From positions 1 to 64,000 of the forward strand of contig NZ_LYVJ01000012.1 in the NCBI RefSeq assembly GCF_001676385.1: a stretch of DNA of 64,000 bases, written 5' to 3'. The stretch comes from Stenotrophomonas maltophilia (GTDB lineage Bacteria; Pseudomonadota; Gammaproteobacteria; Xanthomonadales; Xanthomonadaceae). The notes under the pieces were generated by a model. That model was not told the origin of the DNA, searched no databases, and was given only the letters and a program-made list of their open reading frames with translations. Position numbers and translations under genes: made by a program. Below, one piece after another: positions 46,703 through 56,385 of the stretch (positions are counted from its first letter, which is position 1; every line of letters begins with the position of its first letter).

Positions 46703-48724
46703 ATGCACGTTATTTCCGCACGCATACTGGGCACGGCCCTTTCATTGGCGCTGGCAAGTACCCTTGCACAGGCCTCCCCCATTCCCGTCGAAGACCTGGC
46801 ACGGCTGCCTGCGCTGCAGTCGGTATCGCTCAGCCCGGATGGGAAGTATCTGGTCGCCCTGATTCCTTCGCCCGGCAACCCCGAGGAAACGGCGCTGGCG
46901 AGCTGGGACACGGATTCCATGGGCGGCCCGCCCAAAGTCATTACGCCGTCTGGCGACCGGATGAAATTCATTGCTGCCGGTGCGCTGAAGGCCGGCCAGA
47001 TCCTTGCCGTGGGTCGCCAGGAATGGACCGGTCAGCTCGGTGGTTGCGGTGAAGGCAGCGTGTCCGGAGCGACCAAGACGTTCGTGGTGAAAACCTACCT
47101 GACCGACCAGTCTCAGAAGAGCTTCAGCGAGGCCTTCGCTGACAACACCCGGAAGCTTGGTGTGAGCGAGCAGACCCAACGCTGCCTGGAGCTGGGCGGC
47201 AGCGCCTCGCTGGTCAACATGCTGCCGCTGGACCCGGACCGGGTCATCATCCGCCAGCTCAGCGAAATCACGCTGACCTCCAATTACTATCTTTACAACC
47301 TGAAGACCAAGGAAACCGAATTACTGTTCCGTGGGGGAACCCGCGCCCAGCCGGCCCTGTTCGATCCTCGCAGCGGCAAGGTGCTGGCAAAGGCACAGAT
47401 CGAGCCAGTCAGCGGTGATTACGATCAGCAGTTGTCGATACTGGATCCGAAAACGGGCCAGTACGTCGCCCAGAAGCCGCTTGATTCCCGCCTGTCCAAC
47501 CGTCATACGGTGGAGCTGGCGGGCGTCGACGATGCCAGTGGCAAGTATTACGTGCTGACGGATCTTTTCTCCGACAAGGTCCAGGCGCACCTGTATGACG
47601 CCACGACGCAGAAGTTCGACCCGGAACCGGTGCTGGCCAACCCGAATTTTTCCATCGCCAGCCTGGTGTTCAGCACCCAGCCGAGCACTTTCAACCAGGT
47701 GGTCGGGTTCACCATCGACGGCCCGGGCATGCAGACCGTTTACGTCGATCCAACACTGAAGTCGATCCATGAGTCGCTCAAGACGGCCGTGCCGGATCGC
47801 CAGATCGACATCACCCGCTACAACGATGACTTCTCGCGCATCCTGTTCCGCGCAAGCAGTCCCGATGCGCCCTCCGCGTACTACCTGCTGCTGGACCGCA
47901 AGAAGGTCGTCAACCTCGGCAACGAGCGCCCCTGGATCGGCAAGGGCCTGGTGGGTGAGCAACGCTGGGTCACCTACAAGGCGCGCGACGGACGGCAGAT
48001 TCCTGCGATTCTCGATCTTCCTGCAGGCTGGAAGCAGGGCGACGCGGCGCCGCCGGCCGTCATCCACCCACACGGCGGCCCCTGGGCTCGCGACTATATG
48101 CAATGGGACCCCTCCGGCTGGATTGCCCTGCTTACGTCCCGCGGCTATGCAGTACTGAGGCCCCAGTACCGCGGATCTTCCGGCCTGGGCCGCGACCTGT
48201 GGATCGCCGGCGACCGCGAATGGGGCCAGAAAATGTCGGATGACAACGACGACGGGGCGGCCTGGATGGTCGCTCAGGGATATGCAGCAAAGGACCGCAT
48301 CGCCATTTTCGGGTATTCGTATGGCGGTTTCGCAGCAGCCGCAGCCACGGTGCGGCCCGGCTCGCCGTACCAGTGCGCGATCGCCGGTGCGCCGGTGACC
48401 GATCTGGCCCGTCTCGGCACTTCATGGAGCGACAACCGCATCCAGCGCATCCTGCAGGGCCAGACGGTCAAGGGAATGGACCCGATGCGCAACACTGCGT
48501 CGGCCAACATTCCGGTGATGCTGTTCGTTGGCGACCGCGACGTACGCACCCCCGCTTTCCACGCGCAGGGCTTCTACGACGCAGTCAAGAACAAGGTTCC
48601 CGCGCAATTCCACCTGATCGCGGACCAGCAGCACAGCATGCCCTGGTATCCGCGCCAGCAGCGGCAGACCTTGGGCCTCATCGAATCGTTCCTGAAGAAT
48701 GACTGTGGTCCCAACGGCCTATAG
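46703..48724 (+). CDS. S9-family serine peptidase (prolyl oligopeptidase/acylaminoacyl peptidase type), secreted
   Basis: 673 residues with a signal peptide (LGTALSLALASTLAQA). The N-terminal two-thirds is a beta-propeller (LQSVSLSPDGKYLVALI). The C-terminal alpha/beta hydrolase domain has the nucleophile Ser in GYSYGG (near residue 540), Asp in FVGDRDVRTP and His in QQHSMPWY, and the HPHGGPWARD oxyanion region. It cleaves short peptides in the periplasm. AAAGGA precedes the ATG. Stands between two TonB receptor genes. Confidence 0.92.
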   Translation: MHVISARILGTALSLALASTLAQASPIPVEDLARLPALQSVSLSPDGKYLVALIPSPGNPEETALASWDTDSMGGPPKVITPSGDRMKFIAAGALKAGQILAVGRQEWTGQLGGCGEGSVSGATKTFVVKTYLTDQSQKSFSEAFADNTRKLGVSEQTQRCLELGGSASLVNMLPLDPDRVIIRQLSEITLTSNYYLYNLKTKETELLFRGGTRAQPALFDPRSGKVLAKAQIEPVSGDYDQQLSILDPKTGQYVAQKPLDSRLSNRHTVELAGVDDASGKYYVLTDLFSDKVQAHLYDATTQKFDPEPVLANPNFSIASLVFSTQPSTFNQVVGFTIDGPGMQTVYVDPTLKSIHESLKTAVPDRQIDITRYNDDFSRILFRASSPDAPSAYYLLLDRKKVVNLGNERPWIGKGLVGEQRWVTYKARDGRQIPAILDLPAGWKQGDAAPPAVIHPHGGPWARDYMQWDPSGWIALLTSRGYAVLRPQYRGSSGLGRDLWIAGDREWGQKMSDDNDDGAAWMVAQGYAAKDRIAIFGYSYGGFAAAAATVRPGSPYQCAIAGAPVTDLARLGTSWSDNRIQRILQGQTVKGMDPMRNTASANIPVMLFVGDRDVRTPAFHAQGFYDAVKNKVPAQFHLIADQQHSMPWYPRQQRQTLGLIESFLKNDCGPNGL

Positions 48725-48755
48725 CGCATCCCCTAGCATGAAGATGTGAAAAGCG

Positions 48756-48790
48756 TCCCCCGGAACTGCAAGTTTCCGGGGGATTTTTTT
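48756..48790 (+). terminator. Rho-independent terminator of the S9 peptidase gene
   Basis: TCCCCCGGAA pairs with TTCCGGGGGA around an eight-base loop, followed by seven T. Confidence 0.95.
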
Positions 48791-48912
48791 GAGAAACCCA
48801 AAAAATCCTAATAAAAACAATTAATTAAGCGGACCTTCATTCATGTTGCATTTACCTAACGCGTTATCTACACTCGCTTAACCGAAGCATAACGAGTGGG
48901 GATCCAACCGAA

Positions 48913-51786
48913 ATGCGTAACGCCAACCGCCGCACCAAGCCAAACCGCGTCCCGTTGACTCTTGCCGTACTCGCCTGCCTGCAGGCGGCGCCGGTATTCG
49001 CACAGGAAGTCGAGGCACCGCAGTCCGAGTCGTCGAGCAGCTCGTCCAAGAGCCCAACCAACCTGGACGCGATCAGCGTCACCGGCTCGCTCATCAAGCG
49101 GCCTGAATATGAGACCACGTCTCCGGTCCAGGTCATCTCGATTGAAAAGGGCGTTGCGGCGGGCCAGTTCGATACCGCGGACTTCCTCCAGACCTCGTCG
49201 ATCGCGGCAGGATCGACCCAGATGAACAACCAGTTCGGCGGCTTCGTGGTCGAAGGCGGAACTGGCGTGCAGACCGTGTCCCTGCGTGGCCTGGGCGCGA
49301 ACCGTACTCTGGTCCTGCTCGATGGCCAGCGTCCGGGTCCAGCCGGCACCCGCGGCCAGGTCGGCGCATTCGACCTCAACGTGATTCCGCAGGTCATCCT
49401 GCAGCGCCTGGAGGTCGTCAAGGATGGTTCATCCTCGATCTACGGCTCGGACGCACTGGCCGGCGTGGTCAACCTGATCACCAAGAAGAGCATCGACCGT
49501 CCGGAAATGACGTACTCGATGAGCGTTCCGCAACATGGCGCTGGCGAGCAGTTCTCCGCGTCCATCGCCAACGGTTGGAACTTCGAAAAGGGCAGCATTG
49601 TCGCTGCCGCGCAGTGGGATCGCCTGAATGCGCTGACCGTTGGCGATCGTGACTTCTTCCGATGCGCCCAGGACATGGTGTGGGGTACCGATGGGCAGCG
49701 GATCGATCGCGAGGATCGCTCGATCCTGGCGGGCACCGATCTGGGCGGCTGCAGCACCGGCAACCTGTATGCCAACACCATCATCAAGTACAGCAACTCG
49801 GGTATCCGCTACGTACCGTCACCGGATGGCAGCACTGTCGGCCCGTTCCCGGGCTACAAGCCGCGCCCCCGCCCGACGCCCACCTACGCCAATGGCGGCA
49901 AGGCCTATTACGAGGACGTGCTGAACTTCCCGTTCTATGACGATCAGGAAGTCATCAATCAGCGCGAACGTGCGACGCTGTATGCGTCCAGCGATTTCAG
50001 TTTCGACAGCGTCAACTGGAAGACCCAGTTCCTGTACAACCGCCGCGAAACCAAGGCCCACAGCTGGCGCCAGTTCTTCCCGGTCGTCTACAGCGAAGCG
50101 GCCGATGACTATTATCAGGTCATCATGCCGTTCCCCAGCGACGACAAGATCACGGTCGATTATTTCTATGGCACCACCAAGCTGGACGGCCAGTTCAAGT
50201 GGACCGACAGCTGGGCCTGGGAAGTCAACGCCAGCTACAGCCGCTCCAGCGGTGATTACAGCGGCCTTGCCATCGACGCCAGCCGCGCCGGTGACCTGAG
50301 TTACACCAACGACGACATGCCGGTGAACTATTTCGATCCCGGCTTCCTCAGCGGAGCTCGCATGTCCGAGCTCGTCGATGCCATTGGCCAGTGGCACACC
50401 GGCAACACCGTGTACGAACAGACCAGCGCAAATGCCATCGTCAGCGGCAATCTGTTCACCCTGCCGGCCGGCGACGTTGCGTCTGCCATCGGCGTGGAAT
50501 TCCGCAAGTACAAGATCAATGACACTCCTTCGGAGTTCTCCCGCTCGGGCAACATCTGGGGCGCCAGTACGGCCGACATCACCAAGGGTACCGACAAGGT
50601 GAAGGAGGCCTTTGCCGAGGTGGACGTGCCGCTGCTGAAGGGCATTCCGGGCATCGAGTCGCTGTCGGTCAATCTGTCCGGCCGCGTATTCAAGTACGAC
50701 TCGGTTTCCGGTTCGGACAAGGTGTGGAAGACCGGCGTGAACTGGCAGATCGTGCCTTCGCTGCGTCTGCGCGGCACGGTGGGCACCTCGTACCGTGCTC
50801 CGGGCCTGTATGAGCTGTACCTGGGCAACCAGACCGGATTCCTGGCTCAGAACCAGATCGACCCCTGCATCCTGTGGGGCGACAGCAACAACGACTTCAT
50901 CCGTGCCAACTGCGGTGCCGCTGGCATTCCGGACAATTACGCCGGTGGCGGCAGCAGCGCTACGATCTATTCGGGTGGTGGCGCCGGCCAGCTCAAGCCG
51001 GAAACCTCCAAGGCCAGGACCCTCGGCCTGGTCTGGACGCCGACGTTCGCCAACCTGAACGTGGCGCTGGACTATTTCGACTACGACGTCCGCGGCGAAA
51101 TCACCCAGCTCGACGAGTACGACATCGTGTTCGGCTGCTACGGTTCGGCGGTGTATCCGAACGCATTCTGCGACCAGCTGGTTCGCAACAGCCCGACCGA
51201 CGCCGCGTCGCCGAACCAGATCACAACCGTCTACAACAAGTACATCAACATCAACCGCGAGCGCACCCGCGGCTATGACCTGCAGATCAACTACGACGAT
51301 GATTTCTCCTTCGGCAAGCTGTCCGCCGAAGCGCAGGTGACGTACACCCTGGAAGACACCAACCAGTTGTTCGATTCGTCGGCCGAGAGTGGCATCACCA
51401 CCTCTGACCAGGTCGGTTACATCGGCCGCCCGAAGACCGTGGGCCTGGCCAGCGTCAGCCTGGAACGCGGTGACTGGACCTACAACTGGCAGGGTACGTA
51501 TACCAGCAGCACCTCGAACAAGGACCTGAACCCGAACTTCACCTATTCCGGCTACCAGAACGCCTCCCGCGACATCAAGGCCGGCTGGCAGTTCCGCCAC
51601 AGCGTCTCGGTGGGTTACAAGATGGATGACTGGTCCATCATGGTGGGTGTCCGCAACCTGTTCGACAAGGAGCCGGATCTGATTTCCAACACCGCCGGCA
51701 CCCGCTACGGCAATGTTCCGCTGTATGCCTCGCAGTACGACTGGTATGGCCGCACGTTCTTCGCGCGCGTGTCCTACAAGTTCTGA
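48913..51786 (+). CDS. TonB-dependent outer-membrane receptor (second of two)
   Basis: 957 residues. Signal peptide (VPLTLAVLACLQAAPVFAQ), a Ser-rich linker, the plug (ISVTGSLIKRPEYETTSPVQ, LRGLGANRTLVLLDGQR, GSDALAGVVNLITKK) and a barrel that ends in the canonical aromatic residue (FARVSYKF). The upstream 190 bp are unusually A+T-rich (48790-48880) and probably carry the promoter. The two receptors share the GSLI start of the mature plug but differ along the barrel, so their ligands likely differ. Confidence 0.94.
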   Translation: MRNANRRTKPNRVPLTLAVLACLQAAPVFAQEVEAPQSESSSSSSKSPTNLDAISVTGSLIKRPEYETTSPVQVISIEKGVAAGQFDTADFLQTSSIAAGSTQMNNQFGGFVVEGGTGVQTVSLRGLGANRTLVLLDGQRPGPAGTRGQVGAFDLNVIPQVILQRLEVVKDGSSSIYGSDALAGVVNLITKKSIDRPEMTYSMSVPQHGAGEQFSASIANGWNFEKGSIVAAAQWDRLNALTVGDRDFFRCAQDMVWGTDGQRIDREDRSILAGTDLGGCSTGNLYANTIIKYSNSGIRYVPSPDGSTVGPFPGYKPRPRPTPTYANGGKAYYEDVLNFPFYDDQEVINQRERATLYASSDFSFDSVNWKTQFLYNRRETKAHSWRQFFPVVYSEAADDYYQVIMPFPSDDKITVDYFYGTTKLDGQFKWTDSWAWEVNASYSRSSGDYSGLAIDASRAGDLSYTNDDMPVNYFDPGFLSGARMSELVDAIGQWHTGNTVYEQTSANAIVSGNLFTLPAGDVASAIGVEFRKYKINDTPSEFSRSGNIWGASTADITKGTDKVKEAFAEVDVPLLKGIPGIESLSVNLSGRVFKYDSVSGSDKVWKTGVNWQIVPSLRLRGTVGTSYRAPGLYELYLGNQTGFLAQNQIDPCILWGDSNNDFIRANCGAAGIPDNYAGGGSSATIYSGGGAGQLKPETSKARTLGLVWTPTFANLNVALDYFDYDVRGEITQLDEYDIVFGCYGSAVYPNAFCDQLVRNSPTDAASPNQITTVYNKYININRERTRGYDLQINYDDDFSFGKLSAEAQVTYTLEDTNQLFDSSAESGITTSDQVGYIGRPKTVGLASVSLERGDWTYNWQGTYTSSTSNKDLNPNFTYSGYQNASRDIKAGWQFRHSVSVGYKMDDWSIMVGVRNLFDKEPDLISNTAGTRYGNVPLYASQYDWYGRTFFARVSYKF

Positions 51787-51810
51787 TTGCCCAGCAACCG
51801 CAGTACCCCC

Positions 51811-51842
51811 GACAGACCCGGCTTTTGCCGGGTCTGTCTTTT
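51811..51842 (+). terminator. Rho-independent terminator of the second TonB receptor gene
   Basis: GACAGACCCGGC and GCCGGGTCTGTC form a 12-bp perfect stem with a TTTT loop, followed by four T. Confidence 0.92.
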
Positions 51843-51975
51843 CCGGCGCCCGCCTGCCCCCTTGCGCCCGCCCATGACCTTCGACACCCTTGCAGGCCAG
51901 GCCGGCGGCGTATCGTTCGGCCCACGGCCGTCCCCGCGGCCCTTCCCTGACTTACCCGGCCTGGAGGCCATCCAA

Positions 51976-54078
51976 GTGACCCGTACTCCCAAGATCGTGC
52001 TGCTGACCCTGGCCGTTTCGGCCGCGCTGGCCGGCTGCGGCAAGACTGACACCCCGGCCAAGGACGCCACCGCCTCCACGCCGGCTGCCGCCGAAGCAAC
52101 CACTTACACGCTCGACGAGAGCAAGCTGCCCGCCTACAACGCCTTCCAGCCGGGCGACCTGGATGCCAGCAAGGACGCTTGCACCGCCTTCGGTGATTAC
52201 GTCAACAGCAAATGGCTGGCGGCCAACGAGATCCCGGGCGACCGCACCAGCTGGGGCGCGTTCACCATCCTCGACGAGCGCTCGGTGGCCGTGCAGCACC
52301 AGCTCGCCGAACAGGTCGCGCAGGTGAAGAACCCGAACCACATCGAGAAGATCGTCGGCGACCTGTGGGCCACCGGCATGGACGAAGCCAAGATCAACGC
52401 CCAGGGCATCGAGCCGCTGAAGGCCGACCTGGCCGCGATCGACGGCCTGCAGGACAAGGCGGCCATCGCCAATTACCTGCGCACCAGCGCGGCCAAGGGT
52501 GACAACATCCTGTTCGGCTTCGGTGCCGAAGCCGACTTCAAGAACTCGGCCGTGAACATGGCCTACGCCAGCCAGGGCGGCCTGGGCCTCCCGGACAGCA
52601 CCTATTACACCGACGCCAAGAACGCCGACAAGCTGAAGGCCTACCAGGCGCACGTGGCCAAGGTGCTGGAGCTGTCCGGTGTCGCTGCGGCCGATGCCGC
52701 CAAGCAGGCCGAAGACGTGGTCAAGTTCGAAACCCGCCTGGCCAAGGCGTCCAAGTCTCGTGTCGAGCTGTCGCGCAACGTCGAGCTGTACTACAACCCG
52801 GTCACCCTGGCCGATGCCGACAAGCTGACGCCGAACTTCAGCTGGACCGAGTTCTTCAAGTCGCAGGGCGTGGCCGCGCCGGAGAAGTTCTCGCTGGCCA
52901 TGCCAGCCTTCCACGAAGAAGTGAGCAAGGCGCTGGGTGATGCCGATCCGTCGGTGTGGCGCGCCTATCTGCGCTTCCATACCGTGGACAGCGCCTCGCC
53001 CTATCTGGCTGACGCCTTCGTGCAGGAAAACTACGAGTTCTACGGCAAGACCCTCAACGGCCAGAAGGAACAGAAGCCGCGCTGGAAGCGCGTGCTGGGC
53101 ACCATCGAAGACGATGCCGGCGAAGCCTTCGGCCAGCTGTACGTGAAGGTCGCCTTCTCGCCCGAAGCCAAGGCGAAGATGGAAGACCTGGTGAAGAACC
53201 TGGCCGCTTCGCTGAAGGAGCGCATCCAGGGCCTGAGCTGGATGAGCGACGAGACCAAGGCCAAGGCCATCGCCAAGTGGGAAACCTTCACCCCGAAGAT
53301 CGGCTACCCGGACAAGTGGCGTGACTGGTCCGGCCTGCAGACCCAGCGCGACAGCTTCCTGGGCAACGTGCGCGCGGCCAACGAGTTCAACTACAGGTTC
53401 AACCTGTCCAAGATCGGCAAGCCGGTGGACAAGACCGAGTGGGGCATGACGCCGCAGACGGTCAACGCCTACTACAACCCGCTGCAGAACGAGATCGTGT
53501 TCCCGGCCGCCATCCTGCAGCCGCCGTTCTTCGACCCGAACGCCGACGACGCGTTGAACTACGGTGGCATCGGTGCGGTGATCGGCCATGAAATGACCCA
53601 CGGCTACGACGACCAGGGCGCGCGCTTCGGGCCGACCGGCAACATGGAAGACTGGTGGACTGCGGCGGACAAGAAGAACTTCGAAGGCCTGACCGGCAAG
53701 CTGGTCAAGCAGTTCGACCAGTACAAGGTCGACGGCCAGGCGGTTAACGGCCACCTGACCCTGGGCGAGAACATCGCCGACCTGGGTGGCCTGGCCACCG
53801 CCTACGATGCCCTGCAGAAGGCCAGCGCCGGCAAGGAAGACCCGAAGGTGGACGGCTTCAGCCGCGACCAGCGCTTCTTCTTCAACTGGGCCACCGTGTG
53901 GCGCACCAAGTACACCCCGGAAAACGCCAAGGTCCGCCTGGCCACCGACCCGCACGCACCGGCACAGTTCCGTGCCATGGGCGCGCCGTCGAACCTGCCG
54001 ACCTTCGCCGCCGCGTTCCAGTGCAAGGCCGGCTCGCCGATGGCCCGCACCGGCGAAGAACAGGTGGTGATCTGGTAA
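51976..54078 (+). CDS. M13-family zinc metallopeptidase lipoprotein (neprilysin/PepO-like)
   Basis: 700 residues from a GTG preceded by GGAGG; the upstream extension of the frame belongs to the leader after the TonB receptor. A lipobox (VSAALAGC) predicts a lipoprotein. The peptidase domain has the substrate-binding VNAYYNP, the zinc motif VIGHEMTHGYDDQG (H538-E-M-T-H542) and the third ligand Glu598 in GENIADLGG. Cleaves oligopeptides in the periplasm or at the outer-membrane face. A paralogue follows directly. Confidence 0.93.
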   Translation: MTRTPKIVLLTLAVSAALAGCGKTDTPAKDATASTPAAAEATTYTLDESKLPAYNAFQPGDLDASKDACTAFGDYVNSKWLAANEIPGDRTSWGAFTILDERSVAVQHQLAEQVAQVKNPNHIEKIVGDLWATGMDEAKINAQGIEPLKADLAAIDGLQDKAAIANYLRTSAAKGDNILFGFGAEADFKNSAVNMAYASQGGLGLPDSTYYTDAKNADKLKAYQAHVAKVLELSGVAAADAAKQAEDVVKFETRLAKASKSRVELSRNVELYYNPVTLADADKLTPNFSWTEFFKSQGVAAPEKFSLAMPAFHEEVSKALGDADPSVWRAYLRFHTVDSASPYLADAFVQENYEFYGKTLNGQKEQKPRWKRVLGTIEDDAGEAFGQLYVKVAFSPEAKAKMEDLVKNLAASLKERIQGLSWMSDETKAKAIAKWETFTPKIGYPDKWRDWSGLQTQRDSFLGNVRAANEFNYRFNLSKIGKPVDKTEWGMTPQTVNAYYNPLQNEIVFPAAILQPPFFDPNADDALNYGGIGAVIGHEMTHGYDDQGARFGPTGNMEDWWTAADKKNFEGLTGKLVKQFDQYKVDGQAVNGHLTLGENIADLGGLATAYDALQKASAGKEDPKVDGFSRDQRFFFNWATVWRTKYTPENAKVRLATDPHAPAQFRAMGAPSNLPTFAAAFQCKAGSPMARTGEEQVVIW

Positions 54079-54106
54079 TCCCCGGCTGACGCCGAGGCAA
54101 CCCCTG

Positions 54107-54134
54107 CAAAGGCCCGGAATGTTCCGGGCCTTTG
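54107..54134 (+). terminator. Rho-independent terminator of the first M13 peptidase gene
   Basis: A 13-bp perfect inverted repeat (CAAAGGCCCGGAA with TTCCGGGCCTTTG) ends in a T-rich tail (TTTGTTCTT). Confidence 0.9.
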
Positions 54135-54252
54135 TTCTTCTGCACCCCGCTCTGCCGGGAAAGGCTGGAACGCGCGGTGATGCATGCATCCCGCGCCCAT
54201 GCACGGCTTGCTATAGTGCGCGCGCCCTCAATCCATCACGGATTCGTTCCAC

Positions 54253-56259
54253 ATGCCCAACTTCCGTCCGCTTGCCATCGCCCTGGGCATCAGCCTGGCG
54301 ACCCTGGTCCCGACCCATGATGCGTTCGCCGCCAAGAAGAAGGCCGCCCGCGCTCCGGCGGTCAGCGCCCAGTGCAGCGATTTCTACGCCGCCACCAACG
54401 CAGGCTGGCTGAAGGCCAATCCGGTGCCGCAGACCGGCGCCACCACCGCGCTGGGCCAGCTGGTCGATCGCAGCCGCCAGCAGCAGCGCGAACTGCTCGA
54501 CGCCGCGATGAAGGCGCCGCAGGGCAACGTGCAGAAACTGCTGGGCGACTTCTGGGCCAGCGGCCTGGACGAAGCTGCGGTGGAAGCAGACGGCTCCAAT
54601 CCGATCGCGCCGCTGCTGACCCGCATCAACGCGATCAAGAAGGCCAAGGATATCCCCGCCTCGATCGCCGCGTTGCACCAGGTCGGTATCCCGGTGGCGT
54701 TCAACTTCGGCCCGGACGTCGACCTCAAGGCCCTGGACCGCCACATCGGCTACTTCATGCAGGGTGGCATGGGCCTGCCGGATCCGGCGTTCTATACCCG
54801 CACCGACGCCGACACCGTCGCCCTGATGGGCCGCTACCGCAATTACGTCAAGCAGATCCTGGCACTGACCGGTACACCGGCCGCGAAGCTGGAGGCCGAA
54901 GCGCAGGCGGTGATCACGCTGGAAACCGAGCTGGCACGCAACGCGCAGTCGCTGGCCGGCATCAACAACCCGTTCAACAACTACGCACCGATCACCACCC
55001 GCGACCTCAACAGCCGCTACCGCAACCTGCAGCTGGATGCGTTCCTGAAGGCACAGGGCGTGGATGACGACCTGGTCTCACTGGCCGACCCGGGCCTGTT
55101 CAGGCAGCTCGACAGCATGGTCACCCGGCTCAAGCCGGACCAGTGGAAGGCCTACCTGCGTTGGCGCGTGGGCGATTCCATGGCCCCGTACCTGTCCAAG
55201 GCCTACCGCGACGCCGAATTCGAGTTCCGCGGCCGCGTGCTGCGAGGCCAGACCCTGCCGCCGCAGCGCTGGGAAAGCGTGCTCGACGCCATCAATGTGG
55301 CCGCCGGCCCGATGGTCGGCCGTGAGTATGCCGCCCGGTACCTGTCGGCCGAAGATCGTCGCCAGGCGGCGTGGATCGTCGACAGGGTGCGCGAAGTCCA
55401 GATCGAGGCGGTCAAGAACAGCAGCTGGATGAGTGCCGAAGCCAAAACCGAAGCGCAGGCCAAGCTGGCCGCGCTGAAGATCGAGATCGGTACCCCGCTG
55501 CGCGACCTGGACTACAGCGTGCAGCCGATGGGCCGTGGCTCGTTCGGTGGCAACATGCTGATCGCGTCGACCTGGCGCCATCGCGAGGAAATGAAGCGCA
55601 TCGGCAAGGGCAATGCCGACCGTCGCTGGGATGTGCTGCCGCAGCAGCCATCGCTGGCCTATGACCTGGCGCAGAACCGCCTGATCGTCACCGCCGCGAT
55701 CCTGCAGGGCCCGGTGTTCAATGCCAGGGCCGATGCCGCCGACAAGTTCGGCAGTTTCGGTGGACTGGTCGGCCATGAGCTGACCCGCGCCATCGATGCC
55801 AAGGGCGCCCTGGTCGACGCCAGGGGCGAGCTGCGCAGCTGGTGGACCCCGGCCGACAAGACCGCCTGGACCCTGCTGGGCAACCGCGTGGCTGCCCAGT
55901 ACGGCGCCTACGACTTCCCCGGCGTCAAAGGTGCCAAGGTCAATGGCACGCTCACCCAGGAAGAGAACCTGGCCGACATCGCCGGCCTGGAACTGGCCTG
56001 GGCGGCCTACACCGCGCAGGAGCCGAAGGCCAAGCCGGCACAGCAGCAGGGGTTCTTCCGCGCCTGGTCGGCACTGTGGGCACAGCAGCTGTCGCCCAAT
56101 GAAGCCGTGCGCCGCCTGACCGCCGACATCCGTGCACCGGGTGTGTGGCGCAGCAATGGCACGCTGGCCAACCTGCCGGCGTTCGGCACCACCTTCAGCT
56201 GCAAGGCCGGCCAGCCGATGCAGCGCAGCGACGCCGAGCAGATCAAGGTCTGGCGTTGA
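54253..56259 (+). CDS. M13-family metallopeptidase homologue with degenerate zinc site
   Basis: 668 residues with a signal peptide (LAIALGISLATLVPTHDAFA), no lipobox. The fold blocks of M13 are kept (CSDFYAATNAGWLKANPVP, FWASGLDEA, MGLPDPAFYTRTD). The zinc motif is HELTR (residues 508-512) in place of HExxH: the second His is Arg, CGC where the active paralogue has CAC. The substrate motif NAYYNP is replaced by PSLAYDLAQN, while the third-ligand Glu (EENLADIAG) remains. Probably a pseudoenzyme or an enzyme with changed chemistry. Confidence 0.92.
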   Translation: MPNFRPLAIALGISLATLVPTHDAFAAKKKAARAPAVSAQCSDFYAATNAGWLKANPVPQTGATTALGQLVDRSRQQQRELLDAAMKAPQGNVQKLLGDFWASGLDEAAVEADGSNPIAPLLTRINAIKKAKDIPASIAALHQVGIPVAFNFGPDVDLKALDRHIGYFMQGGMGLPDPAFYTRTDADTVALMGRYRNYVKQILALTGTPAAKLEAEAQAVITLETELARNAQSLAGINNPFNNYAPITTRDLNSRYRNLQLDAFLKAQGVDDDLVSLADPGLFRQLDSMVTRLKPDQWKAYLRWRVGDSMAPYLSKAYRDAEFEFRGRVLRGQTLPPQRWESVLDAINVAAGPMVGREYAARYLSAEDRRQAAWIVDRVREVQIEAVKNSSWMSAEAKTEAQAKLAALKIEIGTPLRDLDYSVQPMGRGSFGGNMLIASTWRHREEMKRIGKGNADRRWDVLPQQPSLAYDLAQNRLIVTAAILQGPVFNARADAADKFGSFGGLVGHELTRAIDAKGALVDARGELRSWWTPADKTAWTLLGNRVAAQYGAYDFPGVKGAKVNGTLTQEENLADIAGLELAWAAYTAQEPKAKPAQQQGFFRAWSALWAQQLSPNEAVRRLTADIRAPGVWRSNGTLANLPAFGTTFSCKAGQPMQRSDAEQIKVWR

Positions 56260-56282
56260 GCCAACGGCCGCTGTTGAGGCAC

Positions 56283-56312
56283 GAAGGGCGCCCCCGGGCG
56301 CCCTTCTTTTTT
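56283..56312 (+). terminator. Rho-independent terminator of the second M13 gene
   Basis: GAAGGGCGCC-CCCG-GGCGCCCTTC stem-loop followed by six T. Confidence 0.96.
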
Positions 56313-56385
56313 GCGGATGCAGCACGATCGCGGGTTAACACCGGGCGTGCTATCGCTTCGGCTTCGTCCACCGTGGAACCCCGAC

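Noticed and set aside
43721..51786. Possible lasso-peptide locus (TonB receptor plus S9 isopeptidase)
   Set aside because: Proteobacterial lasso clusters pair such genes, but I find no precursor, B (protease) or C (cyclase) gene, and the S9 protein looks like a general oligopeptidase.
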